The notes under the pieces were generated by a model that did no database searches, was not told the origin of the DNA, and worked only from the letters and a program-made list of their open reading frames with translations. A stretch of DNA of 64,000 bases from Adenophora triphylla var. japonica. Lineage: Eukaryota; Streptophyta; Magnoliopsida; Asterales; Campanulaceae. The DNA lies in the NCBI GenBank assembly GCA_022495995.1, contig JAFEMH010000760.1:1-64000 (forward strand), given 5' to 3'. Position 1 is the first letter of the stretch; the number at the start of each line of letters is the position of its first letter. The position numbers and the translations under genes are program-made. Positions 1 through 11,625 of this stretch are shown here, piece by piece.

Positions 1-484
1 TGAGATATATGAAAATTCAATTTGTAGACAAAAGTTTATGCTTAGACCAGAGGCATTGGACTAAATTTAATTTGTGATAATGGAATGTAGGATTTATCAA
101 TTTTGGCAACAAGGTTAGTTTACTATTTTTATTTTATCATATTCCATATTATGTGAAATAATATAAGACATTATCTGATAATCTTGATTTTTTTCTTATA
201 AGGTACATTTGCGGATTGAGAGCTAGGTCAAAATGAGGTGCGGGGAAGAAAGGGCTGGGAAGGAAGTGAGGAGGAAATGCCATGATAGCTTTGAAATTAG
301 TCTCTATATTTGCTTACTAAACAAATTATAAGTACTGAAATAGCAAAAACATAGGTACTTATAAATGTCAAGAGGTTAGGTAGTTTATTACAACTCTAAA
401 CAAAAGGACACCTTTTCATTCAATAGCCATGACTCTTGATTATCCGCTTAAAAACCCCCCACATGTTCTCACAGTTAACATATA
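1..484. other. AT-rich spacer, no gene recognised
   Basis: No open frame of useful length and no protein signature is visible on either strand. Position 201 follows a polypyrimidine stretch and an AG, so it could be a splice acceptor, but no coding frame continues from it. If the Helitron end at 1130-1157 is real, this stretch may be the interior of that element, whose 5' end I could not identify. Confidence 0.4.
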
Positions 485-632
485 CTCCCTTTGTCCCAAG
501 ATGATAGTCTCATTTCCACTTTTCCTTTGTACCAAAAGGTTAGTCTTAAAATCACAAAACTTCCAAATCTTATAGTGTAACCTTAAAATGTATGAATAGT
601 CAAATGGGACTAACATTTAGGGACGAAGGGAG
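485..632. mobile_element. Stowaway-like MITE (Tc1/mariner type), 148 bp
   Basis: The termini are inverted repeats of the CTCCCTNNGTCCC type: ctccctttgtccc on the left and gggacgaagggag on the right. A TA dinucleotide flanks each end (483-484 and 633-634), as expected for a TA target duplication. The interior is AT-rich and has no coding capacity, so mobility would depend on a mariner transposase encoded elsewhere. Confidence 0.75.
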
Positions 633-741
633 TATATAAAAAATCAAACTTTCAACTGCAGCCTAGATATTCAACTCATATCATATCGTTAATAAATGTC
701 AATTTACAATCAAATTCACAGTAGAGAGTGAGTATTAATAC

Positions 742-797
742 CTGTAAATGCCGTGACGTTACTTCTATCATCTGAGCTTGAATCATCTCGCCGTAAT
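742..797 (-). other. Exon-like 56-bp block with splice consensus on both sides
   Basis: On the minus strand this interval is preceded by a pyrimidine-rich tract ending TTTTGCAG and followed by GTATTAATAC, which are good acceptor and donor sequences. Two of the three frames across it are open, one of them rich in Asp and Ser. It lies about 330 bp upstream of the Helitron 3' end, so it may be a captured gene fragment. I do not recognise the protein and a chance match to splice consensus is possible. Confidence 0.3.
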
Positions 798-1129
798 CTG
801 CAAAAGAGATTAAATGCTTTTGTTAGATTTTTTTCCACCAGGTATAATTAAAAAAAATAAAAAATTATATAGACGTAACCGTTCAGAGCAATTATCATAA
901 CGCTTGCAAGGAAATCTTAATTGGAAGATCTTATACCGTCGTTGAAGAAGCTAGGTCAAATTGCCAATTTCCCCCAAAATATGAATAGATAAGTATGTGA
1001 ATGATAATGGACTTTAATCAAAACCTTGAAGATGACATTAATGTACATCAAGACCCAAAAACTTAGAAAGAATGAAAAATAACCCTTCTCCAAACCTGAA
1101 TTCCCTATTGGTCCTTGAGTATTGAACAC

Positions 1130-1157
1130 CCCGTGCGAAGCACGGGTTCAAACCTAG
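1130..1157 (+). mobile_element. Helitron 3' terminus
   Basis: A 7-bp GC-rich hairpin (cccgtgc, loop gaa, gcacggg; 1130-1146) is followed after seven bases by CTAG (1154-1157) and then by T. A short hairpin shortly before CTRR, with insertion before T, is the standard signature of plant Helitron 3' ends. The element would extend leftwards from here. Helitrons make no target duplication and have no inverted repeats, so the 5' end cannot be placed by eye; it may lie outside the window. Confidence 0.65.
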
Positions 1158-1356
1158 TCGAATAAAATACTAACCACAAATTTACTAATATATTAAATTA
1201 TTCTCTCTCTCCCTTTTCCTTATAAATGAATGTCGAATTTTCATTTTAACACACTTTCAAAAGTAACAAATTTAAGCATTTTAGTATTGTGAGTATATAA
1301 AAATCCTTAATAATTTTCATTATGAGTGTAAGTAAAATTAAAACTTGATATATTAT
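1158..1356. other. AT-rich spacer before Tat element A
   Basis: About 200 bp of low-complexity AT-rich sequence with a short CT run near 1205-1215. No gene or terminal repeat is seen. Its last five bases (ATTAT) would be one copy of the target duplication of Tat element A, but the partner copy is lost with the truncated end of A. Confidence 0.4.
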
Positions 1357-1977
1357 TGATCTTTGCCAAAAGATCGAATCGGCCCAAATCCAGGCTACGG
1401 TTGTACTCACAGATCGCGATTGAATAGCCTGAAAATAAGACAAAACACGTAAACTAAGTCGGGGCTTCTCCGACGAAGGCCCTCTGGTGTGAGAGTAAGT
1501 TCACGTTTTGTATATAGAGAAATCAAATTTATAGAGCTTCGAGTCAAAGAGATAACATACCAAAATATGGAAATAATGGCTTGTATTTATAGGTAGAATA
1601 ATGTAGAATCCATGTTGAACTTGGACTGTAAAGAGATAAGATATAAATCCTAGGGGATTATATCTATTAGAGAGTCCTTGTTGGATCTGAATTGGTATAG
1701 GAGGTTACAATCCTAAGAGGATTATAACTGCACAATGTCCTTATTTAGATAGGACTGATAAACTGCTCTGCCGGTACGCCGAGATGCTCCCTTCCTCGTC
1801 ATACATGGCCATCTCGGCCCACAATGAGCCGGGGAAGGGATGAGGGATAAGTGGAATGCCCGTCGTGATGACGTCATAGCCGAGGTAGGTACCTCTTCCT
1901 CAAGGGAGACATCTCGCCCTGTGAGGGAGGTCTCCTCGGCACTTTGACTTGGGCCTTGGCTATGCTCGCCTACTGAG

Positions 1978-2719
1978 CAAGGCCGCCCCTAAGATTTTGG
2001 GGTCCCGATGCAAACGAAGAAAATGGGCCTTTTTTTAATATTGAATTTCACTTCTACAATAAAAATAAAAATTAGTACTAACCATAATTTGAAGTCCTTT
2101 CTTCACTTAAATCGTGTCATTCTTCTAATTTCCAGTTCAATTACATAACCAACTTGACAAATACCACGTTACTGACCCTTTTTTATAAAGCTAATAGTAC
2201 TTAAATTAATTAATAATCTTCGTAAAATCTTGAAATCTATTTCAGGTTTCACAACATATCGAATGGTTATGTTGATGTTAGCCGTGACTCTCTTTATATA
2301 TGTATAAAGGTATATACTCCCTCCATCCCTAAATGTTTGTCCCATTTCCCCTTTTCTTTGTCCCAAAAAGTTAGTCTCATTTCCAAAATTAAAGCTTCAA
2401 AATCACTAAATTTTCAAAACTTGTAACATTTAGGGACGGAGTATTACATAACGGCGGTGTATATTATCAATAATTTTCAAAGCGTTCGTAAAAATAACCA
2501 AAATTAAAGCTTCAAAATCACTAAATTAAAATGTTTTAAAAGTCAAATGGGACAAACATTTAGGGACGTAGGGAGTATAATTTTAAGCATCCTATTTTTG
2601 CAGAAGTTTTCAAATCAGTAACTTGTCTACTCGGTATTAGTACTAATAAAAAAAAAAATTGGGCCCAATTGGGGGCCCTGTGCAAATGATCACCTTGAAC
2701 TTCCCCAAAGGCGGCCCTG
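1978..2719. mobile_element. Non-autonomous hAT element in LTR A, 742 bp
   Basis: The ends are imperfect inverted repeats of CAGGGCCGCC type (caaggccgcccc on the left, ggcggccctg on the right). They are flanked by an exact 8-bp duplication, ctactgag, at 1970-1977 and 2720-2727. An 8-bp duplication with CAGGG-like termini is characteristic of hAT elements. The interior has no transposase frame and contains a Stowaway-like MITE, so the insertion order is LTR A, then this element, then the MITE. Confidence 0.85.
2317..2575. mobile_element. Stowaway-like MITE nested in the hAT element, 259 bp
   Basis: Long terminal inverted repeats of about 30 bp start CTCCCTCCATCCC on the left and end GGGACGTAGGGAG on the right, with TA on both sides (2315-2316 and 2576-2577). 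A second internal gggacggag motif near 2430 suggests internal duplication or a composite. There is no coding capacity. Confidence 0.8.
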
Positions 2720-3133
2720 CTACTGAGCCCAGGTCAGCCTTATGAATGACGAGATAGAGAGACGAGGAAACCCAGGTCTTCCCTCGTAGCTGATACTTGA
2801 TGGATTGTGTTTAGGGCCCAATCCACTTGGGCCTTACCCGGACGAGCCCATGTTCGTATCTCGGTTTATACTGTTCAGTGGCCCCCAACTTTCTAGCTCG
2901 GTAATGACGAGGAGAAAGTCATCTTGTCCTCGGCTTACGAGAGTACGAACAGGCATCACGTGGAAATGTTGCTTTGATATCTGTGTCATTCCATTATCCG
3001 CCAGTTAGAGGGGCAATGACGAGGCATGGTCCACTAGGCCTGACACACGTCTTGGAAACCACTAACACATTTAATGTTGGGGGCGCCATACCCGTTTGAC
3101 CCGTTTTGATGTGGATCTGATCCATATGTGAGG

Positions 3134-3141
3134 TATAAAAA
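3134..3141 (+). promoter_or_regulatory. TATA box of the antisense gene in Tat element A
   Basis: TATAAAAA lies about 330 bp upstream of the first ATG (3468) of the antisense gene. The equivalent position in element B also has TATAAAA (25642-25648), so the motif is conserved between copies and is likely the core promoter for antisense transcription. It lies inside the element, between the 3' LTR and the gene. Confidence 0.5.
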
Positions 3142-4954
3142 CAAATTTGCCCTTTTGTTTCAACCTTTATCATCCTTGCTGATTTGAGAGCGAAACCCCA
3201 AGATTTAAAAACCCTTTCGTGTTCTTGATTGCGAGTTGCCCAGAATCACCAGAGACGTTTGATTTCGTTGTTTGATTCCGTCCATTTTCACCAGAAACAA
3301 GTATACTTTCTTTCCCTTTACTGATTTCTGCCTTTAATTTGCATTTTCTAGGGTTTTGTTCGAACTTGATTTTTAGAAACCGCCATTGTTGCCCCCGTTG
3401 AAGCTTTTCTTGAGTTCTTGTCTTGAATCTTCTTGAACCGTGTCTGCCCCTTGTTCCTATTTTAGCAATGACTCATTCTTGGGAACATAGTCCCCGTTTC
3501 ATCCATGGCTACCACAGAGGCAACCTTAGGGTTTACAGAAGGGAGAGGGGGCCATGGTTGATGGTGACCCTGATGGAAATCGGAGAAATGTTGACACGGT
3601 TAGGAACCCCGAGGGAAGATCTCCGTTACCCCAGTAAGATGAGAATTGACTGGGTTGATTCCATGTCTCCAAGTATAATAATTTTTGACAGCCGGGATAA
3701 GATGATTGAACACATCCTTCTCTTCTACCTGACGTCGGACCATATTAGTCATCCTCGGTTGAGTGGTAAGGCTCCCTCCTCGGCCTTATTATGAACGACG
3801 AGGAGGGGCAATCTTCCTCTTCCCCGTCTTTATGCCTTGGAGGATTTTGTTGATTCTTGTTCCTCGGTTTTGTGCAGATATGACGGGAAGAGGGAGTGAA
3901 GCCTCCACATCGACCAATATAGTTGACGCCTTTGTAGAGGGCGAGCAAATAGAGGGACGAGGAAGAGGCGGTCGAGGAAGAGGAGGCCGAGGTCATCCCA
4001 GGCCAAAGCCATTTAGGGCCGAGGACCCCATGCTAGAGGTGCTATACTCCAAGTACGGAGTGTCGAGAGAGGAGTACAAACTAACTTAGGGTCCTCGTGA
4101 GTTTCATCGTCTTGTGTAGGAGTTTAGGATTTGAACCTACCCAATCAGCCTTTCACCATTTCTTCTTAGTGAGCTATCTCAAGGAGTCCAAACTTATAGT
4201 GATAAGGAGTGACTCAAAAAAGCCCAAGATTATCCTTCCTATGTCGATCAAGGTGGCCGGTTGGGACAACCATGTTATTAGAGTTGAGAGCCGACAAGGC
4301 TGGGAGTTTGTTTCCCCTACTCGTGATCCAGCTGCGCCCGGAGGTGCTACGAGTTGAGTGGTCAAAGGCTTTGATTGCTCAGATTACGGAGTTTGTCGGA
4401 GTAGGTCTTCTAGATTGGTCATCCTTGGAGGTGGATGATTGTTACTATGTCCAAGTCGGTATAATGCCAGGACCGAAGGACTGCCTAGAGCCTCTCGTCC
4501 CCTTCAATAGGGGAAGGAGGTTTAATGACTGGAGGATACATCCCGGCTCGGTCTTCCACTCCGACTGTGGTCGTTGCAAGCTTGGTCCCAAGGGTCAATG
4601 TCTGCTAGAGAAGGACGTCGTAGGCTGTAATTCTTCTTTCCTCGTATTGGATACTTGTAAATATTTCTTGTTTTATCCACATCGTAATATAATGTCTCTT
4701 CTTCGTGTTTTGTAGATCTAACACCTGAACAAGAAGCTGAGATGGCTTCCAAGGACGTCGTTGACCCCAAGGAGTTGATCAAGATGAAGAGACGGGCGGC
4801 AAAAGCCTCGGCTATTGGTCAGAGAAAAGACGAGGCTACCCGTCGTCAATTGCTCTTGTCTACCAAGGAGGCTGTTACCTTACCCATCAAGACAGTTGGG
4901 GAGGCTATTAACGTTGATGAGGAGACCTCGGGAAACCGAGAGAAGCAAACAACC

Positions 4955-6312
4955 TGTTGGGTTTTACGGGTCCATGTGCAGCGGAATTAAGAATCAAATA
5001 ACATAAAACACAAGGAGCCTAGGATCCGTTCTATATAATTAACTTGAAAACCTATGAGATAGATGTAACCAACCTTGAACGCTTTCCGTTCTTGAGCTAT
5101 CGAACGATTTGATTATGCGATTTTGAATCAAAAACTTCGTTCTTCAACTTGCTTGAACTCTAGGCCTTGATCGATGAACGAGCGAAGACTCTCTTTCGGT
5201 ATCCACACATTTTAATGAATCCAAGAACAATTTCTTGAAGATTGCTAGATCTTTAAACCTTGGAAGAATATTGAGAATATGTTTGTGTATTTCTTTTGAG
5301 AATTTCGGCTAGCTATTTAGGGTTGACAGACGTTCATATTTATAGTACATTAGTATAGAATATGAATCCTAATCGAATTAGGAAAAGATTCTGTCAAACC
5401 GCCTCAGTGGCTTGTTGTGTCGCACGACCACACACAGCACATGGCCTGTTGTGTCGCACGACCATACAAGGTCAGTGAGGAGTTTCTCAATCATTCTTCC
5501 AATGGTTTAATCAATTCATTCTAGTTGTGTGTGACCCAATAGGATTACATTATGTTGGCAATGAGTTCGATCGTATCGACCCTCATAAGACATAAGCGGA
5601 CTCTAGCAAGCCATTATGTCTACCCAAATAATGTAACGTAAGAGTTCACGTTTCCAACGGTTCACTTCCATTTCTCCCTTTGTCTCACGATGTTATATTG
5701 AACACAAGTCATGGTCCTCGTCAACTTGTCTTTGTTCAATGCTTTCTCGATTCTTGAGTACAATGATAATTCCAATCATATTGGGGTACGACCATACACT
5801 TTCATCATTATCACTCATCAAGGGGCCCAAGCAAAACATCTCTCTTCCGAGGGACAAATTCCATCTTAACTTATCATCCTTCCCATCATGAATCCGATCA
5901 TGCCAAAGATAGCCTTTATAGATATCGTGTTAAGATACCGTTTGACTAAAATCAAACATGACTTTCATCATATGTAAGGTCATGATAATCTCAGGTCTAG
6001 GGATTAAATGAAGTAACCTTATGAGATTTAATTATGACATTTGACCATGACATAAATCTCATGCGGGTCAAGTCCAGTCACTTGTTTCTCTAACAAGTAC
6101 CCATAATTTCAATGTGCATCTCTATTCATATAATCATCGTATGATTATCCATTGATAATTATACTAATTATTCTCTTAATAATTAGGGACGGAGATTATT
6201 ATAAACAAAATATACAAAACATATAATAATCGAATAATACACATCTCATATAATAATAAATAATGTCAACACATAAGTCTATCAATCATAGGCCTAGGGC
6301 ATAGCACTAACA
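4955..6312 (-). repeat. 3' LTR of copia element E
   Basis: This 1358-bp direct repeat matches 11626-12982. On the minus strand it starts TGTTAGTG and ends CCCAACA. It contains a duplicated short segment, tgtgtcgcacgacca, near 5415-5465. The polypurine tract AAGTGGGAGAC (minus strand) lies immediately upstream at 6313-6323. Confidence 0.93.
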
Positions 6313-6326
6313 GTCTCCCACTTGCA

Positions 6327-9300
6327 CTAGGCCCAATCTCCCATGTATCGAATATCCATGGACCTAACATGACCATCATGCTTAGCTTGCGGGAGAGCCT
6401 TAGTTAATGGGTCCGCCACGTTGTCATCAGTGTCTACTCTGCATATCTTTACGTCTTCCCTTTCACATATCTCTCGGATAATATGGAAACGTCGAAGTAT
6501 GTGTTTGGATCTCTGGTGTGACCTTGGTTCCTTTGCTTGAGCAATGGCACCATTGTTGTCACAGTAAAGTTCAATAGGATCTCTAATGCTTGGAACGACT
6601 TACAAATCACTAATGAACTTCTTGATCCAAACTGCTTCCTTAGCTGCATCGGATGTTGCTATGTACTCAGCTTCGGTTGTAGAATCAGCGACGGTACTTT
6701 GCTTGGAACTTTTCCAACTCATAGTGCCTCTATTCAGCGTAAACAAAAATCCAGACTGCGATCTGAAATCATCTATGTCGATTTGGAAGCTAGCATCTGT
6801 GTAGCCTTTAACTACAAGATCTTCTTCCATTCCTCCAAAGACCAAGAATACATCCTTAGTTCTTCGTAAGTACTTGAGTATATTCTTGACTGCTATCCAA
6901 TGTGGTTCGCCGGGATCCGACTAGTACCTACTCGTCATGCTTAGAGCACACGAGACATCGGGTCTAGTACATAACATAGCATACATGATAGACCCAATTG
7001 CCGAAGCATATGGAATACCATTCATTCTCTTTCGCTCATCATTAGTCTTAGGACTTTGATTCTTGCTAAGAGATATACCATGTAATATTGGCAAATTTCC
7101 TCTTTTAGAATTTTCCATTTGGAATCTTCTAAGAACCTTGTCAATGTAAGTACTTTGACTTAAACCAATTATCCTCTTGGATCTATCTCTATAGATCTTG
7201 ATACCAAGGATATATGCGGCTTCGCCCATATCTTTCATTGAAAAACACTTTCCTAACCAAGACTTAACAGTATGTAGTGCAGGAACGTCATTTCCAATGA
7301 GTAGGATATCGTCGACATACAACACTAAAAATAGTGCTACGCTCCCACTAATTTTCTTGTATACACAAGGTTCATCTTCGTTTTTGATAAAGCCAAACTC
7401 TTTGATTGCTTCATCAAAATGTAGATTCCAACTCCTAGAAGCTTGCTTCAATCCATAAATGGATTTCTGCAACTTACACACCTTGTTAGAATTTTCTTGA
7501 CTGACAAAACCTTCAGGTTGTATCATGTATACATCCTCAAGTAACTTTCCATTAAGGAAAGCTGTTTTGACATCCATTTGCCATATCTCATAGTCATAAT
7601 ATGCGGCTATGTCAATTAAAATTCTAATAGACTTAAGCATAGCTACAGGCGAAAAGGTTTCATCATAGTTGATGCCATGAATTTGCCTATATCCCTTAGC
7701 TACAAGCTTAGCCTTATAGGTGTGCACCTTCCCATCCATGTCGGTCTTCTTCTTGAAGACCCATTTGCACCCTATGGTTTTTACACCTTCGGGTGGATCA
7801 ATCAAGTTTCAAACTTGATTATCAGCCATGGATTGTAATTCGGACTTCATGGCCTCTTGCCATTTTTCTGAATCAGGAGCGGACATCGCCTCTTGATAGC
7901 AAGTAGGTTCATCATTTTCGATTAACTCCACTTCATCACTTTCCGTAACGAGAAATCCATATCTCTCGGGTTCGGATCGTGACCTACTACTTCGGCGAAG
8001 AACTTGTGCATCTTGAACCGGTTCCACAACTACTTGTGAACTTGATTCAGTTTCTACCATTGGTTCAATGTCATTTTCGGGTTCTCAAATTTCTTCGAGA
8101 TCTATTTTACTCCCACTGGTTCCTTTGTGAAGAAACTCCTTTTCTAAGAAAGTACCATTACGAGCAACAAACACTTTGTTCTCGTTTCGGTTGTAGAAAT
8201 AGTATCCTTTGGTTTTCTTAGGATAACCCACGAAAACACATTTATCAGACTTAGGTGCTAGCTTGTCAGAAGTTAACTTCTTGACATATACATCGCAACC
8301 CCAAATCTTCATGAAAGACAAACTAGGTTTTCTTCCATGCCACATCTCATATGGGGTCTTTTGAACCGATTTGGTAGGAACTCTGTTTATAGTAAAAGCA
8401 GCAGTTTCTAGTGCATGTCCCTAAAAGGATAAAGGAAGCTCAACTTGACTCATCATAGAACGAACCATGTCCAACAAAGTTCTATTCCTCCTCTCAGACA
8501 CACCATTCCATTGTGGTGTTCCGGGTGGAGAGAGTTCTGAAACGATTCCACAACTCTTAAGATGGTTGTCAAATTCTTGGCTCAAATATTCACCACCTCG
8601 ATCGGATCGAAGTACTTTAATAGTTTTGCCAAGTTGGTTTTGCACCTCATTTTGAAATATTCAAAATATCTCAAACGATTCACTTTTATGTTTCATTAGA
8701 TAAACATATCCAAATCTACTATAATCATCAGTGAATGTTATGAAGTATCGAAATTCTCCCCTAGCATCGCTACTCATAGGCCCACATACATCGGTATGTA
8801 TGAGTCCTAATAAGTCGCCCTCCCTTTCACCGGTTTTGGTAAATGGGTCCTTGGTCATCTTGCCAAGTAAACAAGATTCGCATGTCTCATAAGATTCATA
8901 ATTATGTGAGTCTAAAAATCCATCTTTGTGGAGGTTAGAAATGCGTTTCTCGTTTATATGGCCAAGTCGACAATGCCATAAGTAAGTGTGGTTCACATCA
9001 TTGGGTTTAGATCTCTTGTTAATGTTATAGACATCATTATCACGATTTTCAACATCAAGAATATAAAGGCCATTGAATGAAACAAATAGCATAATAATGC
9101 ATATCACTCTTGTAAATGGAAAATTTCTTATCACATATAAAAAAATTAAAACCTTTATTATCCAAACAAGAAATCGAAATAATATTCCTACTTAAAGCTG
9201 GAACGTAATAACAATTGTTCAAAACAAGTATTAGTCCGCTAGGTAAAGTAACTTCATAAGTTCCTACGGCTAATGCAGCAACTCTTGCTCCATTTCCCAC

Positions 9301-9393
9301 ACGTAGGTCCACTTTACCTTCCTTAAGCATCCTTCTGTTCTTTAGACCCTGCACATTTAAACAAATGTGAGTTTCACATCCGGTATCCAATAC
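6327..9393 (-). pseudogene. Copia pol of element E (protease, integrase, RT, RNase H), interrupted
   Basis: From high to low coordinates: protease with VLDTGC active site (about 9385); integrase zinc region H-x-H...C-x2-C (CESCLLGK, about 8865) and core with IHTDVCGP and SDRGGEYLS; RT (6921-7805) with LYVDDILLIG catalytic motif; RNase H with YTDASFQ, STTEAEY and ADPLTKALP to a stop at 6327. Single-codon stops break it at about 8661, 8421, 8085, 7809, 6921 and 6600. A 1-nt frameshift lies near 9085. Several stops fit C-to-T or G-to-A changes (Trp, Arg or Gln codons to stop). All domains are present in normal order, so the element decayed after insertion rather than being built incomplete. Confidence 0.85.
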
Positions 9394-10296
9394 CTAAGAA
9401 ATAGAAGTAGATAGGAATATATCTATAACAAAGATACCTGAAGTCGAAGAAACTCCTTTGCTCTTCTTCAGTGCTTCCTTGTATTTTGTGCAGTTTCTCC
9501 TCCAATGTCCAATCTCATTACAATAGAAGCAGACTGCGTCCTCTTGGGACTTGGGCTTAGCCTCTTTAGGCTTGGAAGCCTCTTTGGGTTTAGCAACTTT
9601 TGCCTTAGGATTAGCAACCTTTGCTTTTCCTTTACCCTTGAAACCCTTCCCCTTGTTAACCATCAGCACTTGGTCGGTTTTCTTCTCGACAATATTGGTT
9701 TCCGCAGTGTTCAACATTTGAACTAACTCGGAAAGGTTTTTATTCATTCCACCCATGTTATAGTGCATTATGAAATTACTAAAACATTTGGGTAATGAAT
9801 TCAATATTATGTCGGTAGCCAACTCTTGGATAATTGGAAAGCCGAGCCTTTCAAGATGCTCAATGTGGCTCTTCAACTTAAGAGCATGGGGACCAACAGC
9901 TTGTCCTTCACTCATCTTGCATGAGGTCAAGACCGTAACTGTGTTGTACCTTTCTTGCCTAGCTTGTACTTGGAACATTTCCATCAGTCGATTGTTTAGA
10001 TCAACTGTCCCCAAGTGCTCAAGATCCTTCTGAAGGTTCTTGCACACGGCGGAGAGCATGAGGCAACCAACATCTGTAGAGTCACGCTTGTGCTTCAGAT
10101 ATTGATCCCTCACTGCCCTAGTAGCATTGGCAGCAGGTTCAGGTGGAATAGGTTCCTCGAGAACGTACAGTTTTTCTTCTTGCTTGAGAACAATTCTCAA
10201 ACTATGGATCCAATCTATATATTTTGTACCATTCTCTTTCAACTTTTCCTTCTCAAGGATAGATCGCAGTGAAAAGTGATTATTGTTTGATGCCAT
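9394..10296 (-). CDS. Copia gag of element E
   Basis: The 300-residue protein begins MASNNNHFSLRSILEKEKL. It has the UBN2-type copia gag domain (about residues 15-200), a Lys-rich linker (about 215-250) and a CCHC zinc knuckle (CFYCNEIGHWRRNC, about 255-268). It would form the virus-like particle and package element RNA. The frame ends at a stop just before the protease VLDTGC. Related polyproteins normally read through here with Trp, so the stop is probably a point mutation separating gag from pol. The ATG follows a leader of about 1.3 kb. Confidence 0.85.
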   Translation of the reverse strand: MASNNNHFSLRSILEKEKLKENGTKYIDWIHSLRIVLKQEEKLYVLEEPIPPEPAANATRAVRDQYLKHKRDSTDVGCLMLSAVCKNLQKDLEHLGTVDLNNRLMEMFQVQARQERYNTVTVLTSCKMSEGQAVGPHALKLKSHIEHLERLGFPIIQELATDIILNSLPKCFSNFIMHYNMGGMNKNLSELVQMLNTAETNIVEKKTDQVLMVNKGKGFKGKGKAKVANPKAKVAKPKEASKPKEAKPKSQEDAVCFYCNEIGHWRRNCTKYKEALKKSKGVSSTSGIFVIDIFLSTSIS

Positions 10297-11611
10297 TTAT
10301 TCTACAAAAAGATATACATAAAATATGAACACATATAAGTAAACATATCATATGAGAAGTATAATGCATTTATATAAAATGCTCCCACTAAATTATACAC
10401 CTTCAAATGCAAATAAGCATAATATACATTTAATGGGCTAAGATCCAACTTTAATTCAATTTCAAGTTTGCTATGGCAAACCGCTCAAAATTAAATTAAT
10501 TAGGTAGAAAACATCAATCATATCACATATATGACTCTTAGATCTTTTATGAGATTCATTCAAGACATCATATGTCTAGGCATATTTTAATCTCATCTTA
10601 TGCCTTGGGTCCAAAACCATTTTGATAACCCAATTAAGTTCATTCACTTTAAACGTATAGGAACCACCATTTCCTCATCTTGCTCGCATTCGAATAGAAT
10701 CAAAGCACCTTGCTATGGCAAGCCCACCCAAAACTATCCGAATGGTCTCAAGTGTTTTAATCATGAATTGGCATAATGAACTTAAAAGTTAAATGAAGGT
10801 TCTTTAAGGTAGATTATAAGCATATCAGCAAAGATAGTCATAATCGTGCACCAGGTAAGTTCCCAGAAAGATAGGTGAGCCATAAGGACTACTTAAGTAC
10901 CAACTCTTCCTTAGACAGAACTCTCCTAGACATGCACAATCAGAAATCAGCTCTGATTTGACAACATAATCACTACCTTTTATAAACAATCAGTTTCCTT
11001 TTAAATTTCGCGTAATTATGACTTGTTTCCATAAACAATCATAAAACCAAAATTTTAATGTCTAAATCTAAACATATTAGGAAACTATAATGCAATGTTT
11101 CAACTAAACATAAAATTTCTTAGCACGTAAGAACAAGTAAATCATGCATCGCAATAATTATTAAAATCATATTTTAATCAACTAAGCATGCATAAACAAT
11201 GAATTAATCTAGCATAGCCCTATAAACTCAATTTTATAGCATCCAGATTAACATATAAACATATCAAATTGTAAACACATTCACAGATTAGCAGATTGTT
11301 CATCAAACTGATACTGCCCAGATTGGGCTAAAAATGTCGCGTGACAGAAGCAGGTCTGTCGCATGACAGAAGCCTGTTCTGTCGCGTGACATAGGATGAC
11401 AGTTTTCCAAAATTCAATCAATTCTAAATCACAGAGCAATTAAATCATGCAAATGACTTTTAACAGATTTAATTCAATATCATTAGAACACGAATTAGGC
11501 ATATTGTTTCAAAAACAATTAATCTATCGCATACAAAACATGCAAAAGAACATATAAACGATTTTATATTACTTTTCTAGCATATTAATTCAAACTTAAT
11601 CATATGAACGG
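10297..11611 (-). other. Long 5' leader of copia element E
   Basis: About 1.3 kb between primer binding site and gag has no open frame and is AT-rich. It holds three copies of a partly palindromic 12-mer, tgtcgcrtgaca, at 11335-11346, 11357-11368 and 11380-11391, spaced 22-23 bp. These could form short hairpins in the packaged RNA; a role in packaging or dimerisation is speculation. Confidence 0.5.
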
Positions 11612-11623
11612 GGCTCTGATACC
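11612..11623 (-). promoter_or_regulatory. Primer binding site of copia element E (initiator tRNA-Met)
   Basis: The minus strand reads TGGTATCAGAGC, the common plant retrotransposon sequence complementary to the 3' end of initiator tRNA-Met, two bases inside the 5' LTR. This fixes the element's orientation. Confidence 0.93.
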
Positions 11624-11625
11624 AC

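Larger units (their letters stand above)
1357..2877 (-). repeat. 3' LTR of Tat element A, interrupted by a hAT element
   Basis: The sequence matches both LTRs of element B from TGAT at 1357 to TGTTCA at 2877. It is 1521 bp because a 742-bp hAT element plus its 8-bp duplication sits inside; net length is about 770 bp against about 937 bp in B. Much of the difference lies in a block of about 47-bp repeats (around 24890-25050 in B) that is shorter here. Immediately inside, at 2878, lies gtggccccc, which on the minus strand is the purine-rich tract expected next to a 3' LTR. Confidence 0.8.
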
